Shown piece after piece: positions 11,112-21,363 of a stretch of DNA of 64,000 nt. The translations under genes and the position numbers were made by a program. The stretch spans positions 44,194,409 to 44,258,408 of the forward strand of contig NC_060065.1 in assembly GCF_020283565.1 (NCBI RefSeq), read 5' to 3'. The notes under the pieces are model-generated. The model had not been told where the DNA came from, ran no database searches, and was given only the letters and a program-made list of their open reading frames with translations. Source of the stretch: Trifolium pratense (taxonomy: Eukaryota > Streptophyta > Magnoliopsida > Fabales > Fabaceae). Positions within the stretch are counted from its first letter, which is position 1. Each line of letters starts with the position of its first letter.

Positions 11112-14100
11112 TCATGACTCACTTGTTGGGACCGGCTCGGCAGAAATAAGCTGCTCAGATGGAACATCAGTAGATGGGTCCTGTTCAGATGGATCCTGCT
11201 CAGACGCTTCACTATCTTCTTCATCTGTGTAATCCCCAGTGTTTGGAGGTTGATCAGTAGATTCTCCCTTCAATTCATTCTCATTATATAGATCCCCTTG
11301 AACTGGTACATTTCTTTGCTGCTGGGACGAAAGAACATTTGCAATAGCTTTAATTGCAGCAGATGCCTGGTTGGGATCAACTGTCTCATCAACATCTATG
11401 CCATTAACATTAGTCTCCTCGGACTCGGACAAGGCATCCTGTCGTGGAGGAGGAACAAAAAAGGGAATTTTGCCCCTCTGCCAGTCATGAAGTATCATCT
11501 TTGCTGCAGTCATAAGGTCAGGCTCACCACCCTGGAAAAATAATGGAGTGAAAGTCACATCAAAGTCTGCCACCTATAGTCTTAACCAAAGCAAAATAAA
11601 ACTTGAAGAAAAACAAATTGAAAGAATAACCAAATGGAATAATTTTTGTTTTTTGACAAACCAAATGAAATAATTTAACATCTGTCAAATTTAGTAAAGA
11701 TATATAGTATATCCATAGAGCTGGTGATCAGCCTCAACAACTTCTTTTTTAATAAAAAACTGAGAATTTAGATCAATACAAAAAGAATACCTTGAGGAGT
11801 TTGCCAGATGATTTGCAAAGCTGAAGTAGGAAGTCATTTTCATCAACCCTGATGACGAGATATAGATATTATTGACACAGATAAAAAAATCAAGATCAGT
11901 ATATAATGGCATGTAATAGTCAAATCAAGAATAATCATGACTCATCACCACACCTTACTGTTCATGATTCATCACAAGATGCTTACTAGATGTAGAGGGG
12001 GGAAAATCTTACAGAAAGGCTTTTAAAAAGTAGTCTGTTCTCAGCAAAAATAAGAATACAAAAGGTGGACACTTTTTGAAGATCTATTACCATTCACCAC
12101 AAAGTTAGGAGACAAGGAAACATACCAGTCTTTTATTTTATAAGCTCTTGTCAAGTGCTCCTTCTTCACACGTTTCAAAACCTCGCCAATATGGTCAGCA
12201 GCATCTTTCAAGTTTGTTACACGTACCTGGAAATAAATGAAATAATCGGTCAAAGAGGAATAATAATATCTGATAACAAACATGCAAAATGAATTCCACA
12301 AGAGTAACATTTTACACAAAATAATATCTATCATTACACAACATGATAGTTTAACATTTTTCAAACACCGAAGGCAGTTCTGGCAAAAGAGAAAAATTAT
12401 GTTTGCAGTCTTTGGAAGCTTAAAACAATCATACTACAAATCTTTCCCCCATCAGGTGGGTCACTCGTATGAATCAAACCAAGTCATTGTGCTCTTCCAA
12501 TTTACATTGGCAAAATATTCTTTATAAAGTATCATGCAACCGAAGTGAAACGAAAACCTACCACACCCTTCAGCACAACATCTGTTTCAGAGTCATTGTT
12601 CTGATAGACAACTCCTGGACAATCAATCAAAAAGATCCTCTTTGTAAGGGTTATATACTGCCAGACTTTTGTTTCCCCTGGAATTGGAGCAACCTTGCAA
12701 ACCTGACACATTAATTGGACATGTGTCAATCAACATGCTAAAATGCCTGTTTTCTAAGCTTTAATTAAGCAGGAAATAAGAAACAATGAAGGAAAAAGAA
12801 AGATTACATTCATCAACAAAAAAAGATTACATTCTTAGTACGTAATGTATTGATCACTGATGACTTCCCAACATTTGGATATCCAACGAAACCAACAGAT
12901 ATTGCTTGCTTATCGCTTTTCAATCTTGCAAATTGTCTCAGAACAGATAGAAGTGAACCCTAAGCATGATAATGACCAATGTAAGTACGATAGCAAATAC
13001 ATTAAGATACACAAGAGTTAAAGGAGAGGAAGGAAATATGTGTTCTCTCCGACTTCACTTGTCCTTTTTTATTGATGAATCAACACATCATAGGAAATTG
13101 ACAAACAAATCAAATCAAAGATGAAGTCAATAGTATACCTTTCCAAAGGACTTGTTAATGCTTGCATGGAATGCTAGAGTTGGATATTCTTTTGACAAAA
13201 CTCTAAGCCATCCTTTTGTTGCCCAAGCAGGAATTAAATCACACTGAAAAAATAAGGAGGATTTGAAATTATTTATATTGTAAGATTAAAAAAATTAGGG
13301 TATTTAGCAACAATTTAAAACAAAAAGAATAAAAGAATATGTTAGTAACCTTGTTCAATAAAAGCACCATGTGTTTATGCTTGCAACTTTCTTTCAAATG
13401 TTTTTCTAAATGGTAACATCTTGTGCCTTGTGGATCCCTTGCATCTATAACCTGTATCAGGACAGATAAAATACTGTCAAAGACTGAAGAGGAAAGTGTG
13501 TGATATCCGCTGGGAATTTGTGATTCAAAGGAATTCGAACTACAATGGATTCATCAACTTAAATAAGCATGAAACGATCATATAAAGAAAAATGCTTTAA
13601 AAGTATAACACATTAACTCCCAACTTCTAAGTTTTGTACCTTACTTTTTTACAAAGATAAACTTCATTAAAATTCATAACAATGTTCATACTTCACATTG
13701 ACACAGCAAGGTAGCTTGCAGATTTGCCGCAGAAATACACATCATAAATCATAAAATAACTTTTTACATTTTTATATTTTTACAAGATTGACTACACAAG
13801 TTTCAAGAAAACTTTATCATATTTTCCAAAATAATATTATACAACGGAAACACGTAAATGTTAGTCAAGTCAGAATCAGTCAACATAGACATATGAAAAA
13901 TTAAACTAGCAACACCATGAAACATTACCTGGACAACAACATCTGAAGAATCTATCACTTTGTAGAGTTCACCCCATATACGTTTGCTTTGACCCTTTTC
14001 AAACATGGTATGTCGCACTAAATCTCTAAATCCATCTGCTTCATTAGCTTCTGCAGCCGCACCAAAAGAAGCATACTTCTCTTCAAAAGCATCTACAGAG

Positions 14101-15612
14101 CAAAGTAATGTGAGAAAAGCACAACAGTTATCAAATTAAGTACAACATCATTTGGTCAGAGAAACACATCACATATAAACAGCTATTCCCACTAAAGAAA
14201 CATAAAACCGCACCATTCAGTATTGATTAAGCATATAAACGGAACAAATGAAAAACAAGTAACCAAATTACAACACTCGTGGATAAGCTAAAAAACCACT
14301 TCGATATTATTTTTTAATAATAATTTGGTTTTAGAGGAGTGGTGGCAACACTCACACTAATACTCTTTTATTAGGTGAAATTCATACAGTCCCACCATTT
14401 TAGGAACAGGTCCCACATAACATGATGGGACCGAGATAAATTTCACCAAATAAGAGAGTGATGATAGGAAAAATAGTAATAAGTGAGTAATGCTTACTCT
14501 TTAGTCTGGTTTTAAGAACCACTATTCTTAACTTTAAAAAAAAAATAACACATCTTTTAGCACAATAAAACCAGCCATATCTCAAGCTAATACTAAGGCA
14601 CTGTTTGGCACAAAAATTAGAAGAGAAAATGATAAACTATAATCTATAAGCTAATTGAATTAGCTTATCAAAATAAACTATAAGCTAATAAAATAAGCTA
14701 TAAACTAGCAAAAATAAACTATAAGCTAGTAAAAATAAGCTATGAACCAGCAAAAATAAGCTATAAGCTAGTAAAAATAAGCTATAAGCTCATGAGAAAA
14801 AATGTTACAAAACAGGTCCTTTTTTTTTTCAATGAGCTTATGAGCTGTAAGCTATAATCTATAAGCCATAAGCTCCAATTTTGGCATTGCCAAACAGAGC
14901 CTAACTAAACAACCCAATTTGGAGGGAAATCATGATTTATACCTTGAGAACCATCAGCTTTCTTAGCTAAAGACTCATAATCAGAAGCCAAAAGGCTCGG
15001 TCTCTTTCTTTTAGTCTTAGGTCCAAATGCATCAGAAAAAGGCTCTCTATCAAGTAGATGAACCCTAGATTGCTACATTCAAAATCCATAAACCAATAAA
15101 TAAATTTACAACAAAAGCACAAAATCATTGCAACAATTCAGCAACTGAAAAAACAAATAGAAACCTTCTGGTAATCCTTGAGAAGAGACATCGGCAAATT
15201 CTTCCCCTTAAGAATAACATTAAAAGTACTCGAATTATGCTTTGCCATTTCTTCTCTAAAAAACTCAAGCTCTTTCTGATTCACAACACGAGTATTCCCT
15301 ACAAAATCACAAAACCAAAATTAAACAATCAAAACCATGAAATTAACGAGTTGAATTTGAAGAATCGTGATTGAACATACCAAACCAATTACGATCAGGT
15401 TTAATTCTTGTATTGGGAAGATCTTTATTCTGATACTCGTGGGATTGGATATGGCCCTTCTTGTTACGATAAGGTTTGTTTTTGTACATCTTGAGACGGC
15501 GAACTGTGGCGGCGGACCGCTTCTCGGTCTTGGAGTCATTGCTACGGTTAGCGTCGTTGGAGTGCTTTGGTTTTCCAGAGACGTTAACGCTTCTCTCTTT
15601 CTTCTTCGCCAT
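11112..15612 (-). CDS. NUG2: Nuclear/nucleolar GTPase 2 (circularly permuted GTPase)
   Basis: Eleven exons: 15612-15381, 15298-15165, 15072-14943, 14092-13929, 13451-13350, 13243-13139, 12959-12831, 12702-12562, 12226-12126, 11848-11791 and 11531-11112. Total 1716 nt, 571 residues. The N-terminus is lysine-rich ([18 protein letters not shown]), as in NOG2/NUG2. GTPase motifs appear in permuted order: DARDP (about 223-227), the NKCD G4 motif across the exon 5/6 junction (253-256), the [10 protein letters not shown]-loop (315-323) and DCPG (359-362). This G4-G1-G3 order defines the YlqF/YawG (HSR1-MMR1) class. The C-terminus is acidic and serine-rich. Family role: assembly and nuclear export of pre-60S ribosomal particles, in the nucleolus and nucleoplasm. 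The start was chosen from the conserved N-terminus. Intron 3 carries a MITE, and intron 7 begins with a duplicated donor site. A broken copy of its 5' end lies upstream. Confidence 0.94.
11628..11676 (-). repeat. Micro-retroinsertion in NUG2 intron 10
   Basis: AACCAAATGGAATAATTT (11628-11645) recurs with one mismatch at 11659-11676. The 13 bases between are T-rich then GACA, a short A-tailed sequence on the minus strand. Confidence 0.5.
12799..12834 (+). repeat. Micro-retroinsertion duplicating the NUG2 exon 7 donor
   Basis: AAAGATTACATTC occurs at 12799-12811 and 12822-12834, separated by ATCAACAAAA-type sequence ending in an A-run. The duplicated stretch spans the exon 7/intron 7 junction, so the gene strand reads AAT-GTAATC twice, 23 bases apart. 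Confidence 0.6.
14597..14901. mobile_element. MITE with GGCACTGTTTGGCA termini (hAT-like)
   Basis: The element lies in NUG2 intron 3. Ends are ggcactgtttggca at 14597-14610 and tgccaaacagagcc at 14888-14901. The interior is repeated AAGCTATAA/TTATAGCTT wording. No coding capacity. Related 'gtttgg' elements occur at 31085, 40391, 40764, 57466 and 61893. Confidence 0.65.
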
Positions 15613-15813
15613 TGCAGAGAGAGAGAGAAAGGGACAAGAAGAATTGAGATTAGGGTTTGTTGCAACTGAAATAACAGATATTTTGGTTCTTGAGGATTTT
15701 TTTTTATTTTCAACTTATTATAGTTTTTGTATCAAGGAACACAATTTCACTAGTGAATAAGTAAAAAAATTTGTGGTGAGGAATTGGGTGATTTTAATAC
15801 ATTAAAATATATA

Positions 15814-16101
15814 CTCCCTCCGGTCCTTATTATAAGGAACACTTTGGAAAAAACACACATACCAAGAAACCTTATCTTTCTTAATAAAAATTCTAAAATT
15901 TTACAATTTATTCCAAAACTAACCTTGGTGTATTAATTTATCCTTAGAGAATATATCACTCTAATTAATGCATAACTTTGGAATGAATACAATTTAATAA
16001 GGGTAAAAATGGAATTGTAAGAATAAATTTAATGATTGTTTCTTATAAAAAGGACCAAATTTTTTTTCCAAATTGTTCCTTATAAAAAGGACCGGAGGGA
16101 G
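15814..16101. mobile_element. Stowaway-like MITE (288 bp)
   Basis: Terminal inverted repeats begin CTCCCTCCGGTCCTTAT and end mirrored as AAAAAGGACCGGAGGGAG. The element is flanked by TA on both sides (15812-15813 and 16102-16103), the TA target of Tc1/mariner-derived Stowaway elements. It lies about 200 bases upstream of the NUG2 start codon, so it may sit in the promoter. Confidence 0.85.
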
Positions 16102-16239
16102 TATAAAATAAGTGATGTGTAAGAACAAGACTCACTTAAACACTTAAATAGGAGAGCTCTAATGCAAATGTTCTTAGAAATTGTGTTATATACTCCAAGT
16201 TTAAGGCACCAACAAGTATTTTGAGCTATCATTAATGAC

Positions 16240-16617
16240 GTCTCTTAAAGTTTATCAAGGATAGAGTGTGGAAGGAAATTATGCGTGGATTCAGCTTTCG
16301 TTATTTTCATCATTCAAAATGGAGGTGATGGAAATGTTATGAGTCACATAATTGTTGAAAGAATTCATCAAATGCTGAGATTAAATTGGAAAGTAAAGCT
16401 TAAGCATATCTTTGATCAAAAAAAAAAAAAGCTTAAGCATATCTACTAAGAAGAAAACTATTGCTCGGATGGTCTAGCCAACATGGCCTTTGATGTATGC
16501 TCTGATGACATTACGGAAAGCTTTGATGCGGGTGTAATAGAAGTTATCACTTCTCGCTTAGTTATTAATTAGTTTTCCTCTTCAAGACTTCGGCCCTCTT
16601 ATATTCCAAAAAAATAA
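16240..16617 (+). pseudogene. LINE RNase H relic (5'-truncated)
   Basis: A decayed frame reads an RNase H C-terminal section (ERIHQMLRLNWKVKLKHI), then after an insertion EENYCSDGLANMAFDV, preceded by a stop where family members have arginine. The 3' side ends TATATTCCAAAAAAA, a poly(A)-type tail. The layout matches the 3' end of plant L1-type LINEs. A 16-base insertion with 17-bp direct repeats interrupts it. Confidence 0.65.
16395..16444 (+). repeat. Micro-retroinsertion inside a LINE relic
   Basis: AAAGCTTAAGCATATCT at 16395-16411 and 16428-16444 (perfect, 17 bp) flank TTGATC plus an A-run. The duplication interrupts the RNase H frame between HI and Y, so it happened after the LINE fragment was in place. 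Confidence 0.7.
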
Positions 16618-16756
16618 ATAATTACATAACTTTTATATAGACAGATTATTATCGAAAGTTGGTAAAAAGATGACTATGATGATCATGATGATGATAAAGT
16701 CTATTTCACTTTTATGAGTATATTTCTCATTCCATCTTCCGTAGTTGTATGATGTG

Positions 16757-16896
16757 TTCATGGATATGATATCATTGAATTTGACAGTGATAAGAGGTTT
16801 AGTGAGAATGCTTGCAAGTTGATCATTGATAAATACATGAGAGACTTGTAATTTGTTTGCTTGATCCTGCACTCTTACAAAAAAAAAACGGAGCAT
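16757..16896 (-). pseudogene. Ty1-copia RNase H tail relic
   Basis: The minus strand reads LQVSHVFINDQLASILTKPL, which matches the copia polyprotein C-terminal consensus H-V-x-T-x-x-Q-x-A-D-x-x-T-K-P-L. Upstream and downstream frames are broken. Too short to assign a lineage. Confidence 0.6.
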
Positions 16897-17699
16897 TTGT
16901 GCTTGGAGACGCCTTGCTTAAACTCTTATTAATGTTAAACATAGTTGTCATTAGCGGTTGCTATCGCAGCTGAGCAGAGGCTCTAGTTTGAAAGATCAAT
17001 GTAGTCGCGTTACTTATTCCTTGTTGTTGAAGACATCTTTTGATTTTTAACTTTGAACAGCAATGGCTAAGACTTCTTTTGCAGTACTTTATACTGTTTC
17101 AACAGGTTTCTAGCAACATAGTCTGCTCCTTTTTTAACACTATTACTTCCTGGACTTTAGTGGTTAAGTTCAGTTTCATTTGACAGTACTACTTCATAAC
17201 AGAATTGGTAATGAGATGGAAAATATGGTGCGCGACGTTAATTTGCCAATGTTCTTTGCTCATTTGTTTTGTGCACTAAATATTGATTTAAATTCTTAGA
17301 ATTGGGAGTTGAGCATAAATCAATCCTATAAAATCGGCTTATAAGGTGAGAATTGTCCTCTCTTATAAACATATGCTAACTAGGTGGGAATTGGAACTCT
17401 CAAAAGTAATGAGCAACTTCAAAACTTAGAACAAAATTGATTTCGGTTTTTAAAAATTTCAAAACTCAAAACTGGTTTTGGTTTCTGAAAATCGAAGAAC
17501 AGAAAACTAGAAAACCACCCCGAATAGGAGCTTAGCTTATATATCAATCAAACACAGATTCATCACAAAATTGATTGATGACTGATGTAAGCAGGACATA
17601 GATTCAACACAAACTCACTCATATATACAATTTATAAACAGATTCAATAAAAATTTCTTTTAATAAAAACACATAAAAAGCATAGAAAAATTTGTATGC

Positions 17700-18640
17700 A
17701 AGGCATGCCTTCCTTTTAAAGGTTAAGTTGCTCTTATAATCAGAAGCCAATAGGCTAAGTTGCTCTTAGTTCTCAAACTCATAATCTATGAAGGACACAG
17801 ACACAGACACCGACACGGACCCTGAAAGATCGACATCAATAATAATTTGAAAAAATGACATAATTAAGTGTAATCATAGTGTCGGCACCGACAAGTGTCC
17901 AACACGGGACAAGGCTAATATGAGGAGTGTCCCTGCTTTATATAGCTCATAATTCATAAACAAGTACATTTACCAAATTTTCTTAAAGAATTCAAATGAA
18001 AACACAAAATCCTTGCAATAATCAAGCAGCTGAAGAAAAAAAAAAAAAAAAAACTTCTAGTGATCATTGAAAAATCACAATGGTAAATTCTTCCCCTTAG
18101 TAATAACATTATAATTACTCGACTTATACTTATCCATTTCTTCTCTAAAACCATCAAGCTCTTTCTGACCTATAACACGAGTATTCTCTGCAAATCACAA
18201 AACCAAAACAAAAAATTAAAACCTCGAAATTCATTGGCATGTTAAATTTGAATAATGATAATTATAATGATAATTAATTAACAAGTAACTGAATAATTTA
18301 ATTATTATTATTATTGTGAGGAAATTGGACTAACCGAACCAACGAGGATCAGGTTGAATTCTTGTATTAGGAAGATCCTTAGATTGATACTCGTTAGATA
18401 AAACTCTTCCTCTACGACAGCGAACAGGTCTGTTTTTGTACATTTTGAGACGGCGAACAGTGGCCGCAGATCGGGAATTTTTTGTGGCGACATTGCTCCG
18501 GTTAACATCAAGAGAATGCTTTGGTTTTCCGGAGACGTTAACATTTCTTTCTTTCTTCTTCATCCCGTTAACTTTTCTTGCTCTCTTCTTCTGTTTCTTC
18601 TTCGACATTGTAGGGAATCAACGCTGTGAGTGAGAATAGG
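17700..18640 (-). pseudogene. Truncated duplicate of the NUG2 5' end
   Basis: ATG at 18608 opens a frame resembling NUG2 exon 1 ([37 protein letters not shown]), ending with WFG at a GT donor (18333/18332). An exon-2 equivalent follows at about 18186-18060 (NTRVIGQKELDGFREEMD), but it runs into stops where NUG2 reads [11 protein letters not shown] trace of exon 3 (ataatcagaagccaataggct) is visible near 17737. GTPase motifs are absent. The leader is also shared (agggtttgttgcaa). The copy has an extra basic N-terminal extension (MSKKKQKKRARKVNGM). It is a tandem partial duplication about 3 kb upstream of the intact gene. It could still be transcribed as a short basic protein of about 90 residues. 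Confidence 0.8.
17785..17935. repeat. Dispersed GTGTCGG/CCGACAC repeat, copy 1
   Basis: Contains acacagacaccgacacgga and gtgtcggcaccgacaagtgt. Related wording recurs at about 26970-27110 and 47645-47795, each time with GTGTC...GACAC blocks. A MITE-like family is likely; its class is not resolved. Confidence 0.45.
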
Positions 18641-18765
18641 GTTTGTTGCAATTTGCCGTCAATAGGAGATTCACAGCATATAAACCCGTTTGTTACTTTT
18701 TTGGTCAAATCTGTTTTTTTATATATTTTAGGTTAGTGAGTCAATTTTTATTTTTTTTTTGTCAT

Positions 18766-18774
18766 AGAGAGTTA
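18766..18774 (+). repeat. 9-bp target-site duplication (left)
   Basis: AGAGAGTTA immediately precedes the Mutator-like element. The identical nine bases follow its right end at 23648-23656. Nine bases is the hallmark length for Mutator-superfamily insertion. Confidence 0.92.
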
Positions 18775-18860
18775 GAAAAAATTTTTTCCTACCCCAACAA
18801 TCTTCACTTTACCCCAACAATCCTATTTGAAATGACAAATATACCCTCATATATAATGTA
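18775..18860 (+). repeat. Left terminal inverted repeat
   Basis: Begins GAAAAAATTTTTTCCTACCC and continues with two copies of TTTACCCCAACA / CCTACCCCAACA wording. It mirrors 23560-23647 and resembles both ends of the shorter element at 54797-55678. Confidence 0.85.
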
Positions 18861-18897
18861 AAACTGGAAAAAAAAAATCATTATTTACCCTAGTCAA

Positions 18898-19270
18898 AAA
18901 AGTGTTCCGGTGTGAGTCGGCGAATTTGAGAGAGTAAGTGCAATTTTACATACCGGTACACTTTTTCGAAGTGTGCCGGTTCGATTCCTTTACCGGTACA
19001 CTTGAAAACAAGTGTTCCGGTATGAATATTCATACCGGTACACTTGAAAAAAAGTGTACCGGTATGCATATTCATACCGGAACACTTTTTTTCAAGTGTG
19101 CCGGTATGAATATGCATACCGGTACACTTTTTTTCAAGTGTTCCGGTATGAATATGTTCCGGTATGAATATTCATACCGGTACACTTGAAAAAAAGTGTA
19201 CCGGTATATTCGACCTTTGCGTATCTGATTACATACTGGTACACTTGAAAAAAAGTGTACCGGTTCACAG
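18898..19270. repeat. Left subterminal palindrome array
   Basis: About fifteen CCGG-core units in 370 bases. The repeating arrangement is TACCGGTACACTT, a short A- or T-rich spacer, then AAGTGTACCGGTA, so most units pair into perfect hairpins; neighbouring hairpins are joined by TATGAATATTCATA or similar, itself palindromic. Variants swap GTACAC for GAACAC or GCACAC. Short open frames read through it (repeated HTGTL) are an artefact of the repeat. Confidence 0.9.
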
Positions 19271-19308
19271 TGATTTTTTTTTTTTTAAATTTTTTTTTCT
19301 TTTTTCAG

Positions 19309-21363
19309 TGGTGCGTACAAAAGGAGGAGACGGTAGAATTAGGCATAACAGAGGACGCGGAGAGTCTCGGCCACATCAGGAGGAGCCGGAAGACGATGAG
19401 ATGCCGCCAGTGCATCAGGAGCAGGTTGAGGAGCAGGTTGAGGAGCAGGCTGAGCAGCAGGCTGTGCAGCAGGCTTGGCCTGGAGGGCCGATCGATACGA
19501 GTCTTTTGACTCGATACGAGCATCATGTTGCTCGTCATGTATGGTTTGGTCAGGTACTACTTTGTTTTTTTTGTTATTATTTGTTAAGTTATATTGATAT
19601 TTTTTTTAATTTGTATTGTTTATACTTTCGTTACAACTGTTAAATCCTTATTTTACATACAAATTTAGTGTTAAAATATTATTATAGTTCATTTTCAATG
19701 TCTTATGATATGCATCCAATTATTCGGTCTAATTTATTATTCACAATGTTTTTTTATTAAATATATGTAGGAACGTGTCGAAGGTGATAAAATTGAGCTA
19801 CGAATAGTATCTTTAGGAAGAAAGTTAGCTGACAGGATTCCTGATCACCATCCTCAAGTTATTCAAGGGTGGTTGAATATTTCGGGGTTGTGCTGGCTTG
19901 AGCGGACTAGCTTGAAATTTACCGATCCGCAGCTTATATCCGCATTTGTTGAGAGGTGGCACCCTGAGACATCGTCATTTCACATGCCGTTCGGCGAGAT
20001 GACTATTACTTTGGACGATGTGGCATGTCTTCTGCATCTACCTGTTAGGGGTCAGTTTTATACTCCTGTATCAGTTTCTCAAGAACAAGCTGCGGAACTT
20101 GCAGCTGAGTTGTTAGGAGAGGAGTATGAATTTGCATTGCGAGAGACTGTAGCGCAGAGGGGTGGTTATTTTTCACAGCAGTGGCTATATGAGAGTTATA
20201 ATAGGAATGCCAATTTATACGGGAAATATGACTGCGCAGCTAGGGCATGGATGTTGATGTTGGTGGGATCTACCATTCTGGCCGATAAGAGTTATACACG
20301 TGTGGATGCCAAATGGCTACTTCTGTTTAGTGATTTGTCTGCAGTCCATACATATTCGTGGGCCAGTATTGCATTAGTTTGTTTATACGATAACTTGAAC
20401 GATGCATCCATGTTTTCTACGAGGGCTCTTGCAGGGTATGCGACACTTCTCCAGGTATGCGACACTCACTACAAAGACATAATTTAAATATTGCGTAATT
20501 AAATTTTTTTTCTCTTTGCTGTGCAATTAAATTTTGTTTTTATCTTTGTTGCGTAATTTAATTTTCTTTTCTCTTTGTTGCGTTGTTAACAATTTTCTTT
20601 TTTTTCTTTTTTGCAACAGTGTTGGATCCACGAGTATTTTCCTACCCTTGGTAGGCGGGCTCAGTCGGATCTTAATTGTGATAATCCTGGATTTCCTCGA
20701 GCTATGCGGTGGATGTATAAGCAAGGGAAGACCAAGCTCCCCGATTATCGGCCTATATTGGATGCACTGACCCCTGATGACGTGATATGGCGTCCGTTTG
20801 AGACTCACAGAGGTAGCATTCCTTTTGATCTGATTACTCTGTATAGTGGTCATCTGCGTGGATCCACGGTAGTTCCTTACTTGCCCGAGAGGTGTATTAG
20901 GCAATTTGGATTTGTACAGTATATACCACCACCACCACCTCTAGCTCCTGCCTACTCTGATATTGATAGCGACTGGATTGGTTATCACGCGTCCGTTGAT
21001 CGGATCCTTCAGCCGACACGTCCAGTGACATATGCTAGTGAGACTGTACCTGATTACATGTCCTGGTACTATAGGGTATCACATCCTAGACTGTGTCGCC
21101 CTGTTGATGGACCACATGGAGCACCACCAGTTCCGCACTATGCACCTGCACCTGCACCAGATGCCCCAGTAGACGATGCACCAGCAGATGATGCACCACA
21201 AGAAACTGCACTACAGCGTGAGCGGAGATGGAGAGGTATGGCTCGAGGCGCGCTTGAGACATTTCTTACGAGGATAGACGCTGATAGGGATGATGAGGAT
21301 TTTGAGGAAGTTCAAACACTTTACTCTTCAACGCTCTTTTACCAACAATATCAAGTGACCTAA
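19309..21363 (+). CDS. Plant mobile domain (PMD) protein of the Mutator-like element
   Basis: Three exons: 19309 (or 19311)-19553, 19771-20454 and 20620-21363, about 556 residues counted from the VRTKGGDG codon at 19311. Exon 1 encodes a basic stretch, a glutamine/glutamate-rich run (EQVEEQVEEQAEQQAVQQA) and LLTRYEHHVARHVWFG. Exon 2 carries the core of the PMD fold: WLNISGLCWLE, LISAFVERWHPETSSFHMPF, GEMTITLDDVACLLHLPVRG. Exon 3 continues with WIHEYFPTLG and a low-complexity PAPAPDAPVDDAPADDAP tail. PMD proteins include Arabidopsis MAIN/MAIL1, nuclear factors tied to gene regulation and transposon silencing; related copies are known in transposons. Role here is inferred: an accessory protein of the element. 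The start is unresolved: TG|GTG after the acceptor at 19308 could complete a split ATG. It ends antisense inside the transposase gene. Confidence 0.85.

Noticed and set aside
18890..19189. Open frames with repeated HTGTL motifs on both strands
   Set aside because: They are translations of the palindrome array, mirrored on the other strand, with no start or domain of their own.
18898..19270. CRISPR-like regularly spaced repeats
   Set aside because: The units are palindromic hairpins with variable small spacers inside a plant Mutator-like element; there is no leader, no unique spacers of constant length and no cas gene.
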